Shown piece after piece: positions 50,482-58,090 of a stretch of 64,000 bases of DNA. The number at the start of each line of letters is the position of its first letter. Positions within the stretch are counted from its first letter, which is position 1. Under the pieces are notes generated by a model. It searched no databases and was not told the origin of the DNA. It saw only the letters and a program-made list of their open reading frames with translations. The DNA is taken from contig CP059070.1 in NCBI GenBank assembly GCA_017798125.1, positions 682,001 through 746,000 on the forward strand, given 5' to 3'. A program made the translations under genes and the position numbers. The DNA is from Cryomorphaceae bacterium (lineage in GTDB: Bacteria; Bacteroidota; Bacteroidia; Flavobacteriales; ECT2AJA-044).

Positions 50482-51351
50482 ATGAAAAAACACATTTCCC
50501 GATTAAAAGAGGCTCTCAGAGGAATGCCTGACCAAACAAGAATACGGACTCTTGTAGAGATTTGCGCTGAGGAATTAACCCCCTATGAACTATGGCAAGT
50601 TATTGATGAGGTAATAAGGTACTATGCCAATGGTCCGAGGTACGCGGAAGGCCCTAACCAAGAGATTCGCCTTTGGTGGTCGATGCAGAGTGTGTTTTCT
50701 CCCCTTTTCTTTAGTCTTAGTGCTTCAACAATAACTGAAGACTTTGAAAGGAAATATTCATCGGTGACCAACTCGACCGGGAAACAGCTAATTAGTTCTG
50801 AAGAAAATCGCAATGCTCTTTCGACCTATTTTTTGAATCAATGGAGGGTTGAAGTCGAAAGCGAACTAGATTCTTACCCAAAAGAAGATCGCTTTTTATG
50901 GAAGGTCTTCTTTGATTCATTAGAGGGGCTCAACGAAGCCTTACGATTAGAGGTGAGAGAACTCAGTGAAATTTCAAATAACCGGGGAAAAGCATCAGAT
51001 ACAAATAATGCTAGAACAGGGGAATACAAAACACATGAAGGCGGGTATGGGCAAATAATTATTTCCCCAAAGGGCCTAGAGATTCTAGAATTCGTCATCC
51101 CTCGCTTGGGTAGTAAGAAGATTGACATCCATGTAGTCTATCGAGAGCTGGAGTATCAAGGTGAGTTAAAAAAGGGCACCCCGCATCGTGACTTCGTAGA
51201 GTATTTGGCCTTCCATTGGGGAAATATCATAGAGGATATAAACCCCGAATTTAAGATACCTACCTACGAAACCCTTAAAAACCGTTCGAAGCTAGCTGTA
51301 GAGCGAGTTAAAGGTCTTATCGAAAAAGCACCGCATAGTCCCTCCCCCTAA
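50482..51351 (+). CDS. Unknown protein of the integrated element
   Basis: The 289-residue protein is not recognised. The N-terminus is helical (MKKHISRLKEALRGMPDQTR, LVEICAEELTPYELWQVIDEV). The middle is charged and low in known motifs, and the C-terminus (ISPKGLEILEFVIPRLG, VERVKGLIEKAPHS) may hold a helical domain. It starts 14 bp after the integrase stop, so it is probably co-transcribed. A role in regulation or stabilisation of the element is possible, without evidence. Confidence 0.6.
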   Translation: MKKHISRLKEALRGMPDQTRIRTLVEICAEELTPYELWQVIDEVIRYYANGPRYAEGPNQEIRLWWSMQSVFSPLFFSLSASTITEDFERKYSSVTNSTGKQLISSEENRNALSTYFLNQWRVEVESELDSYPKEDRFLWKVFFDSLEGLNEALRLEVRELSEISNNRGKASDTNNARTGEYKTHEGGYGQIIISPKGLEILEFVIPRLGSKKIDIHVVYRELEYQGELKKGTPHRDFVEYLAFHWGNIIEDINPEFKIPTYETLKNRSKLAVERVKGLIEKAPHSPSP

Positions 51352-51425
51352 TTGGTGAACTTCCTCTCCCTGGAAGGAGAGTAATCTGCTCGAGTTTTGC
51401 CTTATAACCAATAACTGTAAGCAAA

Positions 51426-51716
51426 ATGAGCAACCAAGTAACACTTGTACAACTTGACCCTGAAGCCTTTAAAAAAGAGGTTCTTGCGGGCTTCCGTAAA
51501 GAGGTTGAAACGCTACGTAAAGAGTTTCAGCCAAAAGAGCCTCAAGTTTTCCTTACTCGAAATGAGGTCGCGGAATTATTCAAGATCAACCTTTCAACCG
51601 TTCATCATTGGACCAAGTCAGGCCGTCTGATGGCCTACGGAATTGGGGGCCGGGTATACTATAAACGGAAGGAGGTAGAGGCCCTAGCATTACCATTAAA
51701 GGTAAACAATGATTGA
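51426..51716 (+). CDS. AlpA/excisionase-like HTH protein
   Basis: The 96-residue protein has residues ~1-35 as a Lys/Glu-rich helix and residues ~38-92 as a MerR/HTH_17-type winged helix: FLTRNEVAELFKINLSTVHHWTKSGRLMAYGIGGRVYYKRKEVEAL. Such proteins act as excisionases or as AlpA-type activators of excision in integrative elements. It overlaps the replication gene by 8 bp. A 6-bp hairpin (CTCTCC/GGAGAG, 51364-51381) lies upstream with no T run. Confidence 0.82.
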   Translation: MSNQVTLVQLDPEAFKKEVLAGFRKEVETLRKEFQPKEPQVFLTRNEVAELFKINLSTVHHWTKSGRLMAYGIGGRVYYKRKEVEALALPLKVNND

Positions 51717-53148
51717 TTTCGTAAAGCTCGAAATTACTGGATCACGGCGAGATCGCATACCAGAACGCCTTAATATGGGAGGTATTATTGCGACGGATGG
51801 TGACGGTCTAGTAATTTCGGAGAAGCTATATCTAGAGGAAAACGGACTCGAGATCATTGTTTCACCTAGCGGGCGAACCATTCTAAAGGGAAGTGTCCAC
51901 AAATACGGACATGACGGAGTTAATTATTCGGATCTGCGGATTGGCGAGGCCGAGGCAATATTGTGCTCGATAGCTAACTGGTTGGGGGTGAAACTTTCCG
52001 ATATGCGCATTATCCAAGCCGAGATTGGCTTGAATATTGAACCTCCTGCCGAGTCGAAGAGAATTGTGAGAAACCTTCTGTTCCACAAGACAAAGCTCCC
52101 AAGACGTTACGAAAGTGGCAAAAAGGAAACCCGTCCTATCGAGTCAAAAGAATTCCAGTACAGCCACTTCTCCGTAAAAGCCTATGATAAAGGGGCTCAA
52201 TACCGAAGGGAATACAATATAAATAATGAAATCTTCCGACATGAAATACGGTTCGAGTATTCTGAACTAAAGAAGTATGGAATCGAACATACTGAGGACC
52301 TCATCGAAGCCTTGAGCTTGAATAATTGCTCCCTGCCCAAACTGACAAATTATTTGATTTCTCAATGGGACCACTATCTTTTTTACGACTGGACAGTGCT
52401 TAATATGGTGCCTGGAGCCGAGAGATACGCTTCGATAGACTTTTGGTCCGAATTAGGGCGGGACAACCGTGTTTACCACAAAACCCGACTAAATCAAACA
52501 ATACGGCAAACTGAAAACAATCTAAAAGACTCAATCCGTCGGTTACTTGACGCAAAAGCAAGAGAATTATCACGCCCAATTTCAACGTTTGAAGTATTTG
52601 GATTAAATCAGTCCGATACTACGCAAACTGAAGCTTTAGGTAAACCTTCTTTTTGCGTAGTACACCCTGACCTGTACTGTCCTGTTACAGGTGTCAAAAT
52701 TTCCATGCAAGTTCAAGGGACGATTCTGCTCACTGTATTTGGCCTTGAGTGGTACGAAAAAAACGAGCCTGAAATTTTCAAGAAGATTGCTGATCATCTA
52801 GAAAATATTGATCCGCTTAAAATCAATATTAAGAGGGCTAGAACTGTCATGTCCATGGAGATTAGGATTAGAAGGTATTTTAAAAAAACTGGTGCTAGAA
52901 GACTCTTTTGTTCATTAACCGGTTTACCCAGACCTCCAAGAGAGCACTATTGGACGGACTACAGTGAAGACGTCTTATCCAGGATGGACCTTAAATGGTA
53001 CAAAGAGCACGACCCCGAAACCTTCCAAGAATTAATAAGGGTCTTTCCAGCTCGCAACCTACTAAGTGACCCGGCGTGTCCAAGGAGGATCCATGAAGCA
53101 ATGAAACGAAGAAAGAAGTCGCTTTTATCATCACGAAAAACTAGATAA
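51709..53148 (+). CDS. Phage/plasmid replication initiator-like protein
   Basis: The 479-residue protein has an N-terminal part (MIDFVKLEITGS, FSVKAYDKGAQYRREYNI, FRHEIRFEYSELKKYG) that resembles Phage_CRI/gene II-type initiators of filamentous phages and small Bacteroidota plasmids. This would nick a replication origin; the catalytic Tyr is not identified. The C-terminal ~170 residues carry two similar units, FCVVHPDLYCPVTGV...GLEWYEKNEPEIFKKI and RLFCSLTGLPRPP...DLKWYKEHDPETFQEL. It could instead be a relaxase-type protein. Autonomous replication of the excised circle is inferred. Confidence 0.62.
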   Translation: MIDFVKLEITGSRRDRIPERLNMGGIIATDGDGLVISEKLYLEENGLEIIVSPSGRTILKGSVHKYGHDGVNYSDLRIGEAEAILCSIANWLGVKLSDMRIIQAEIGLNIEPPAESKRIVRNLLFHKTKLPRRYESGKKETRPIESKEFQYSHFSVKAYDKGAQYRREYNINNEIFRHEIRFEYSELKKYGIEHTEDLIEALSLNNCSLPKLTNYLISQWDHYLFYDWTVLNMVPGAERYASIDFWSELGRDNRVYHKTRLNQTIRQTENNLKDSIRRLLDAKARELSRPISTFEVFGLNQSDTTQTEALGKPSFCVVHPDLYCPVTGVKISMQVQGTILLTVFGLEWYEKNEPEIFKKIADHLENIDPLKINIKRARTVMSMEIRIRRYFKKTGARRLFCSLTGLPRPPREHYWTDYSEDVLSRMDLKWYKEHDPETFQELIRVFPARNLLSDPACPRRIHEAMKRRKKSLLSSRKTR

Positions 53149-53156
53149 ACAACCAT

Positions 53157-53519
53157 ATGAGCCCGCCAAAAGGAAACAGTAACGCCGAAAAATACTCTCT
53201 TGAATACGCACGGTCGATTTCAAAAAAAGCCCTTGATATATGTGGCCCAGACTGCTACTACCTTTCTCAAATAGCCGAAGAATGCGGCGTCTACAGACAA
53301 CTGTTTAACTACTTATTGAAGAAGTTCGAATACGACGACGAAGTATTTTTAAATCTTAAAAGATTAAAAAATAGGTGTGAGGCAATCATCCTTCAAGAGA
53401 CCGAAAGCGGTCGTTTAAATCAACGCGTTGGGATATTCTTGCTCAAGTCTGCCCACGGTTTTCGAACAGCCTCTAATTATCCTAAATCAACTCACAATGA
53501 TCAACTTTCAGTGAAATGA
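53157..53519 (+). CDS. Small-terminase (gp3-type)-like HTH protein
   Basis: The 120-residue protein has an HTH (YYLSQIAEECGVYRQLFNYLLKKF, ~38-60) followed by a helix pair and the tail RVGIFLLKSAHGFRT (~90-105). This matches the pattern of phage DNA-packaging gp3-type small terminases (...sGk...fiLKn.hGw). It may steer packaging of the element into a helper phage capsid, as TerS proteins do in phage satellites; a plain DNA-binding role is the alternative. It lies 8 bp after the initiator gene and overlaps the next gene by 4 bp. Confidence 0.5.
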   Translation: MSPPKGNSNAEKYSLEYARSISKKALDICGPDCYYLSQIAEECGVYRQLFNYLLKKFEYDDEVFLNLKRLKNRCEAIILQETESGRLNQRVGIFLLKSAHGFRTASNYPKSTHNDQLSVK

Positions 53520-53842
53520 AGTTTTGTTTTTTCCGCTATAAAAAGAAAGCCCCGGCGGTCCTATCCCCTAGAAAGCAACTTAAAAATGTCTTGAAAATGA
53601 GTAGCTCATCACCACGAATTTCGAAAACGAGTCTTCGCGATTTAGGATTTAAAAAAATCAATGAGACTGACTATAAATCACCCGTTGGTGATTACTACTA
53701 CGATACATACCTCAAAGGAGTATATATAAACGGCATGAATGGCGAGCCTCAATTCATTTTGGATCGGGATATTTCCGATTTATTTGACCTGATACACGTT
53801 CTCGAAGTCTTGAACGGGACTAATCTAGATCTACGCTTTTGA
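53516..53842 (+). CDS. Small unknown protein of the integrated element
   Basis: The 108-residue protein starts MKFCFFRYKKKAPAVLSPRKQ, basic at the N-terminus. The rest (SKTSLRDLGFKKINETDYKS, QFILDRDISDLFDLIHVLEVLNGT) resembles a small alpha/beta domain with no family recognised. Its ATG overlaps the small-terminase-like gene by 4 bp. It ends 29 bp from the convergent Nudix gene; an imperfect inverted repeat (ACGGT...ACCGT) in the gap may terminate both. Confidence 0.5.
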   Translation: MKFCFFRYKKKAPAVLSPRKQLKNVLKMSSSSPRISKTSLRDLGFKKINETDYKSPVGDYYYDTYLKGVYINGMNGEPQFILDRDISDLFDLIHVLEVLNGTNLDLRF

Positions 53843-53871
53843 AACGGTTCTAGCCATTATCGAGACCGTAT

Positions 53872-54288
53872 TCATAGTATTTCATCAAAAGAATTGACAA
53901 ACTTTTGATCTCCCTTTGTGAATGAATAAAGTGGAAACTTACTAGGTTCCACCCAAATAGCGTTAACGTGTTCTTGAAGCCGCATGGAGCCTGGTCTTGA
54001 GCAATAGCAAAGAATGAATTTTAATTGGTAGATGAATTCTCCGACTTGGACTTCGTCACTAAATACTTCTTGTCTTCCGCGAACAGATAATCCCAACTCC
54101 TCGAACACTTCCCTCTCAGCAGTTTTCAGAAGCTGTTCATTTTGCCTTCTTTTCCCGCCAGGAAACTCCCATTTTCCTCTATCTCTTCCATCTCCCTTTT
54201 GACAAATAAGAACCCTTGACCATTCGTCTTGGATGACAGCGCAGGCGACGTCAATTCTTATCATAAAACCTCCTTCTATGCTTTTCAA
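53872..54288 (-). CDS. Nudix hydrolase (MutT-like)
   Basis: The 138-residue protein has the Nudix box GGKRRQNEQLLKTAEREVFEELGL at ~44-67 (G-x5-E-x7-REVFEELGL). It begins MKSIEGGFMIRIDVACAVIQDE, or from the second Met (MIRIDVACAVI). MutT-type enzymes hydrolyse (modified) nucleoside triphosphates such as 8-oxo-dGTP or 5-methyl-dCTP. It is the last gene of the four-gene operon 56509-53872 and overlaps the HNH gene by 38 bp, so the enzyme probably works with the nucleases, e.g. by removing a modified nucleotide. Substrate unknown. Confidence 0.88.
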   Translation of the reverse strand: MKSIEGGFMIRIDVACAVIQDEWSRVLICQKGDGRDRGKWEFPGGKRRQNEQLLKTAEREVFEELGLSVRGRQEVFSDEVQVGEFIYQLKFILCYCSRPGSMRLQEHVNAIWVEPSKFPLYSFTKGDQKFVNSFDEIL

Positions 54289-55219
54289 GATATGGTCTCG
54301 CCTTAGAAGGTACTTTTATTTTAATGTCCGAATGAACTCCTAATGCCTTTAAGTCTTCTTGTTCCGTTTTATCCGATAAAAGAATCTGACCTTCATTGCT
54401 AAATGATATTAAGTGACTGTCGAATAAGGCGTCAATATTAGGAGATAGAAGAATGCCATTGTTCACATCTAGGCGTTCGTTTTCCGTACTTTCTGACCAA
54501 GGCACAATGTGCGAAGCGATTAAAAGCCTTATATCTCCACATCCTGTGACCGGACATTTGCCATCCCAGGAGTCTATTACTTGCTGACGGAAGTACCCTT
54601 GACCAACTCTTGAAGTAACTAGTCCTTTCCTTTCCGTAGTATTTGGCTTTGTATACCTTTTAACACGAGCTACGGATATCCTATTTGATTTATCGATCTG
54701 AGTTTTTGAAAGTTTGTTAGCTTTTTCTGGCCTCCAAAGATAAATCCTCATTAGTGCCTTTGATTCCGGCGTCTCTACGTAGTCAATACTTCGAAAAACC
54801 ATATGAACCGGTCTAGATGTGCCTTTTTCATACTCTATGAACTCTAGTTCTCCACAATATATAAATGGTTGAGTTTTGCTTTTGACCCGCCTTCTTTCTC
54901 TAGCAAAAAGATAGACTCGTCTTTGCCTGGAAAATATCTCCTTGATTAATGGAGTTTCTGGATGTTGAGTAGTTTGAGAATCCCAATGAAAAAACTCACC
55001 CTGGAAAAAGTCATCAAAATGAAACCTCTCTTCCTTCCCTTCCTTTTCCAAGTCGACAAAAAGAAAGGTGTTCTTCGTTCCCGGAAGAGTATATATTCCC
55101 TCTCGAACTAAGGCGATATTTGGTTCCGAAAAGATCTGGGCTAAGTCTTTTTTAGAGTAGCCCGATCCAAGTATAACTCCGTTCATCCTATCCATTCCGT
55201 TTTCGCCTATGAAATTCAT
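54251..55219 (-). CDS. DUF3427-like / HNH endonuclease
   Basis: The 322-residue protein has an N-terminal ~190 residues resembling DUF3427 (PUA-like): FVDLEKEGKEERFHFDD and FFHWDSQTTQHPETPLIKEI, then VYLFARERRRVK and ELEFIEYEKGTSRPVH. A C-terminal HNH_2-type domain (~215-300) has KCPVTGCGDIRLLIASHIVPW and LLSPNIDALFDSHLISFSN. In that last motif the usual His is an Asn, which may alter metal binding. It is predicted to cut DNA after reading base or backbone chemistry; this is inference. It overlaps the gene on each side (38 bp and 32 bp). Confidence 0.72.
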   Translation of the reverse strand: MNFIGENGMDRMNGVILGSGYSKKDLAQIFSEPNIALVREGIYTLPGTKNTFLFVDLEKEGKEERFHFDDFFQGEFFHWDSQTTQHPETPLIKEIFSRQRRVYLFARERRRVKSKTQPFIYCGELEFIEYEKGTSRPVHMVFRSIDYVETPESKALMRIYLWRPEKANKLSKTQIDKSNRISVARVKRYTKPNTTERKGLVTSRVGQGYFRQQVIDSWDGKCPVTGCGDIRLLIASHIVPWSESTENERLDVNNGILLSPNIDALFDSHLISFSNEGQILLSDKTEQEDLKALGVHSDIKIKVPSKARPYLEKHRRRFYDKN

Positions 55220-56168
55220 AATGCCATTTGAAATACCGCCTTGTTTCGTTTTTGAAATAACTACACTCGTTACCGGCCAACGCTTCTATTTCGGATTTAA
55301 GTTCTGGTGAAGAAATAGATGGGTAAAAAGCCTTAAATACTCCTGAGTCGTCCACAACTAGATATCCTTTTTCGAACAACTCATCACATCCAAACTTGCA
55401 CATTGGAAAAACAACATTCGAATCAAGCTTCTCTTCCTGAGAACACTCAGATCGCTTCTTAATATGCGCAGTAACTAAAAAAGAAATTGGATACTCTTTG
55501 GAGCAGCAAGCGCATATGCTAACGGTCGATTTACCAAAGAGTATCTTCTTCAAGAAAGACTGTTCCCTTCTACGCTTAGAAATGATCTCGGCTTCGCTAG
55601 TTTCAAGAGATTCTAGCTTCATTATTAGAGCTCTATACTCGTCCTCTGAAATTTCATCAGAAAACACCTCGCTTTGAAGACTATAGTGTTCCACAAAAGG
55701 ATTACTGCGTTCAGCAGCTAGGACATTAAAAGCTTGAACAACATAGTTTTCCTTATAGCCTACCAGTTTGTTAAAAGAAGCATAAGAAATTCGTATACGC
55801 TCTAATTCTTCAAGAAAATACATGTATTCCCAGGTTGCACCATCTGGCAAGCTTCCCCAAAAACTCTTTGCTGCATCTTGATTCCTGGTCTTTGCGACAA
55901 CTGTCGCGCTAGCAAAAAAGAACTTGTTCTTAGCAAAGAGTACCTTGTCTCCTATTGATATTTTTCTCCATTTCGAGGGGTTATTGCCTTTGGGTGTAAC
56001 TCCCCAAAACATAGCCGATCCGCTAGGATATATTCTTTCCAAACCCTCCATTAAGTCAGAATCAAAAAAGGAATTGAATCCCTTCAATGGAACCCTGTTC
56101 TCGACAGTTTTGAGAAAGTGGGCTAAAGAATCTGAGTTCGCACAAGGCTGGAGTACGATGTTGCTCAT
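55188..56168 (-). CDS. EVE/PUA-like domain HNH endonuclease
   Basis: The 326-residue protein has residues ~45-160 (WRKISIGDKVLFAKNKFFFASATV, then VVAKTRNQDAAKSFWG and ISYASFNKLVGYKENYVVQAFNVL) that look like an EVE/PUA-type reader domain of modified bases. Residues ~215-290 form an HNH-type zinc-bound nuclease: ICACCSKEYPISFLVTAHIKKRSE then FPMCKFGCDELFEKGYLVVD. Reader-HNH pairs are known among modification-dependent restriction enzymes. It overlaps the MazG-like gene by 4 bp and the DUF3427-HNH gene by 32 bp. Confidence 0.7.
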   Translation of the reverse strand: MSNIVLQPCANSDSLAHFLKTVENRVPLKGFNSFFDSDLMEGLERIYPSGSAMFWGVTPKGNNPSKWRKISIGDKVLFAKNKFFFASATVVAKTRNQDAAKSFWGSLPDGATWEYMYFLEELERIRISYASFNKLVGYKENYVVQAFNVLAAERSNPFVEHYSLQSEVFSDEISEDEYRALIMKLESLETSEAEIISKRRREQSFLKKILFGKSTVSICACCSKEYPISFLVTAHIKKRSECSQEEKLDSNVVFPMCKFGCDELFEKGYLVVDDSGVFKAFYPSISSPELKSEIEALAGNECSYFKNETRRYFKWHYEFHRRKRNG

Positions 56169-56509
56169 CGTTTATTATACTTTGTCGCATTTCCTTTTGA
56201 CAAAGACACGGGATATTTTTGGGCATTCAATTTAATCTTGTCTTTGGCAGCTTCTAAAAGGTCAACTTCTAGTTTATCCGATAAGCGAATTAGGTAAAGA
56301 AAAATGTCCGCAATCTCTTGCTTGCAGTGATCGTAGTCTTTTGGACTTATTCTCTCTTTTAATGATTCCTCTTCGGTTAGCCACTGAAATATTTCAACAA
56401 GCTCTCCAGTCTCTGCTGAAAGTGCCATTACAAGATTTTTTGGATTATGATATTTGTCCCATTCTCTATCAAGAGCGAACTTTCTCAGTTCAATAATAAG
56501 TTCTTCCAT
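56165..56509 (-). CDS. MazG-like nucleotide pyrophosphohydrolase
   Basis: The 114-residue all-helical protein has the MazG/dCTPP1 signature: LVMALSAETGELVEIFQWLTEEE (~26-48, E-x2-E) and KQEIADIFLYLIRLSDKLEVDLL (~65-87, E-x2-D). Such proteins hydrolyse NTPs or modified dNTPs to monophosphates and pyrophosphate. It is the first gene of the operon. TAGATTTTG (56514-56522 complement), a near -7 box, lies only a few bases before its ATG. As a defence partner it could strip phage-modified nucleotides or deplete the pool; not proven. Confidence 0.85.
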   Translation of the reverse strand: MEELIIELRKFALDREWDKYHNPKNLVMALSAETGELVEIFQWLTEEESLKERISPKDYDHCKQEIADIFLYLIRLSDKLEVDLLEAAKDKIKLNAQKYPVSLSKGNATKYNKR

Positions 56510-56691
56510 CTATCAAAATCTATTTAAATCAGCCTGCATTGTAGTAATAGCTGAAATTAAGGAATTCTGGTTCTCTCAATATCTCCTTTCTGAATTGAGT
56601 AAACATGACAATACCTTCCTAAAGGTAAAGCGCTAGTGTACAGGATATTAGGGTCAATCGAGCCGGGCCAACGTGTTGTTGATGCGCAGCA
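56510..56691. other. Gap between the two putative defence operons
   Basis: These 182 bp hold the promoter of the MazG-led operon (TAGATTTTG near 56514) and the 3' end of the CoiA-led operon. No clear terminator stem with T run was found. Confidence 0.45.
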
Positions 56692-57459
56692 CTATAGGCC
56701 CTTTGTAAAAGTTCGCCACTGCTCCCTAAGGACCTCTAGTTGATTCATAAACCTGAGGTACCTATGTTCCCATTCGCCATTAATAACCGCTTTGATAAAA
56801 GCATTTCGCGAAAACTCGGCGACAACGAAATATCTCCCTATAAAGCCAGGGAACAAGCAATAGAGGAATTTTCTCGGATCAGAATGATCTTCCAAGTCTC
56901 TTTGACCTAGAAAATCAAAGATTACGGGAACTTTTGATTGAGTCCAAGATTCTGGAAAAGCTTCCGAACAAAAGTCTACTCTAAACACGTGAGGCCTTCC
57001 TAGGTTAATGAATTCTTCCCTGGCCTTGAGAAACTTCGGGTAGTCCCTCTTAAGCCGAGTCCCATCTATCACCCATATCATATTATTGTAGAATTCTTCC
57101 CTTGCTATTCTTTCTTCTTCCTCAATCCTAGAGTGTTGAAACTCTAAGATTAGCCCTTTACTAGTTGCCACATCTGCTCGGGAATATCCTTTTTCCGAAT
57201 TCTCTTTAAACGTAACCTCCTGCCATTCCGAAGGGAATAGATCCTTCCACATCCTATGCCAAGCAGTCTCGTTTTCTTTTGAAGAGTCACATGCTCGATG
57301 AACAAGATGAGCCCAATGCCATATTCTTTGTTTGCCACAACGGGCAACTACCTCCATACTACAAACAGGACATGTCGCCTTTAGCCCTTTTATAGCCTCA
57401 ACTCTCTTACCGTCGGCAATTGCATACTTCATCTCGTAAAGGTGAAATAGTTTATTCAC
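56692..57459 (-). CDS. CoiA-like zinc ribbon/nuclease protein
   Basis: 255 residues (start 57459, or the second Met 57432: MKYAIADGKRVEAI). The N-terminus holds a zinc ribbon CPVCSMEVVARCGKQRIWHWAHL (~30-55). The middle has the PD-(D/E)XK-like core YSRADVATSKGLILEFQHSRIEEEE (~90-115, with Asp, Glu and Gln), as in competence protein CoiA. In this context, next to unknown and membrane proteins, it may be a restriction-type nuclease rather than a competence factor. It starts 5 bp after the small membrane protein gene. Confidence 0.75.
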   Translation of the reverse strand: MNKLFHLYEMKYAIADGKRVEAIKGLKATCPVCSMEVVARCGKQRIWHWAHLVHRACDSSKENETAWHRMWKDLFPSEWQEVTFKENSEKGYSRADVATSKGLILEFQHSRIEEEERIAREEFYNNMIWVIDGTRLKRDYPKFLKAREEFINLGRPHVFRVDFCSEAFPESWTQSKVPVIFDFLGQRDLEDHSDPRKFLYCLFPGFIGRYFVVAEFSRNAFIKAVINGEWEHRYLRFMNQLEVLREQWRTFTKGL

Positions 57460-57464
57460 CCATG

Positions 57465-57719
57465 TTACTCGTCTTCTGTATCTGAAGGGAAGTAGTGCCT
57501 AAATACCTGAAAAACTGTACCCCCCATTAAGACCTCGATTGCGCCGTATACTATTTGTTTACCCAGGGAGTCTTCATGGATCAAATTGTACAAAACGATA
57601 AAGAAAGCAACGATTGCAGCAAGCACCAAAACTCCTTTCAAAAACAGATTCCAAAGCAAGACATATACTTTGGCTTGATCTTCTGTTATTCTATTGTTTT
57701 TGTTTGAGGCTTGTGTCAC
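57465..57719 (-). CDS. Small two-TM protein in the CoiA operon
   Basis: The 84-residue protein has two membrane helices (~15-40, YVLLWNLFLKGVLVLAAIVAFFIVLYNL, and ~52-68, QIVYGAIEVLMGGTVFQVFRHYF) with charged ends. Small membrane proteins beside nucleases in mobile elements are often defence effectors, but no specific family is recognised. Its ATG overlaps the upstream zinc-ribbon gene by 4 bp. Confidence 0.65.
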   Translation of the reverse strand: MTQASNKNNRITEDQAKVYVLLWNLFLKGVLVLAAIVAFFIVLYNLIHEDSLGKQIVYGAIEVLMGGTVFQVFRHYFPSDTEDE

Positions 57720-58090
57720 TTCTTATTCTTTCTAAAACGATAGAATTCCCGAATACGAAGCTGATTTCGGTTGAACGAATAGACGTCACGTTCTAAATGA
57801 AGACATATATCACAATCTAATCTTTCGGGAATATCTCCCTCTTTTTTGAAATGATCTATCATTCTCCCACAACTTGGGCACTCGACTCCTACACGTTTAT
57901 CAAAATACCCTTCTCTAACTGCCATCTCGCAAACCAGTTTAGCTAGTCTAGTCGGCCAGTTAAAGAAGCTACGCACGTTTTCAACATATATCCTCTCTGG
58001 ATCTGTTCTTAGAATAAGCTCTCTCTTACTCTGAATAACCTCTCCCAAAAAAGAAGATTCAATTAGATTGAAGAATCGATAGAATGACAT
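57716..58090 (-). CDS. Zinc-ribbon protein in the CoiA operon
   Basis: 124 residues. Two CxxC pairs (CPSCGRMIDHFKKE and RLDCDICLHLE, ~70-98) suggest a bound zinc. The N-terminus is helical with hydrophobic and charged residues. No family recognised. It overlaps the first gene of the operon by 32 bp and the next by 4 bp. Confidence 0.62.
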   Translation of the reverse strand: MSFYRFFNLIESSFLGEVIQSKRELILRTDPERIYVENVRSFFNWPTRLAKLVCEMAVREGYFDKRVGVECPSCGRMIDHFKKEGDIPERLDCDICLHLERDVYSFNRNQLRIREFYRFRKNKK

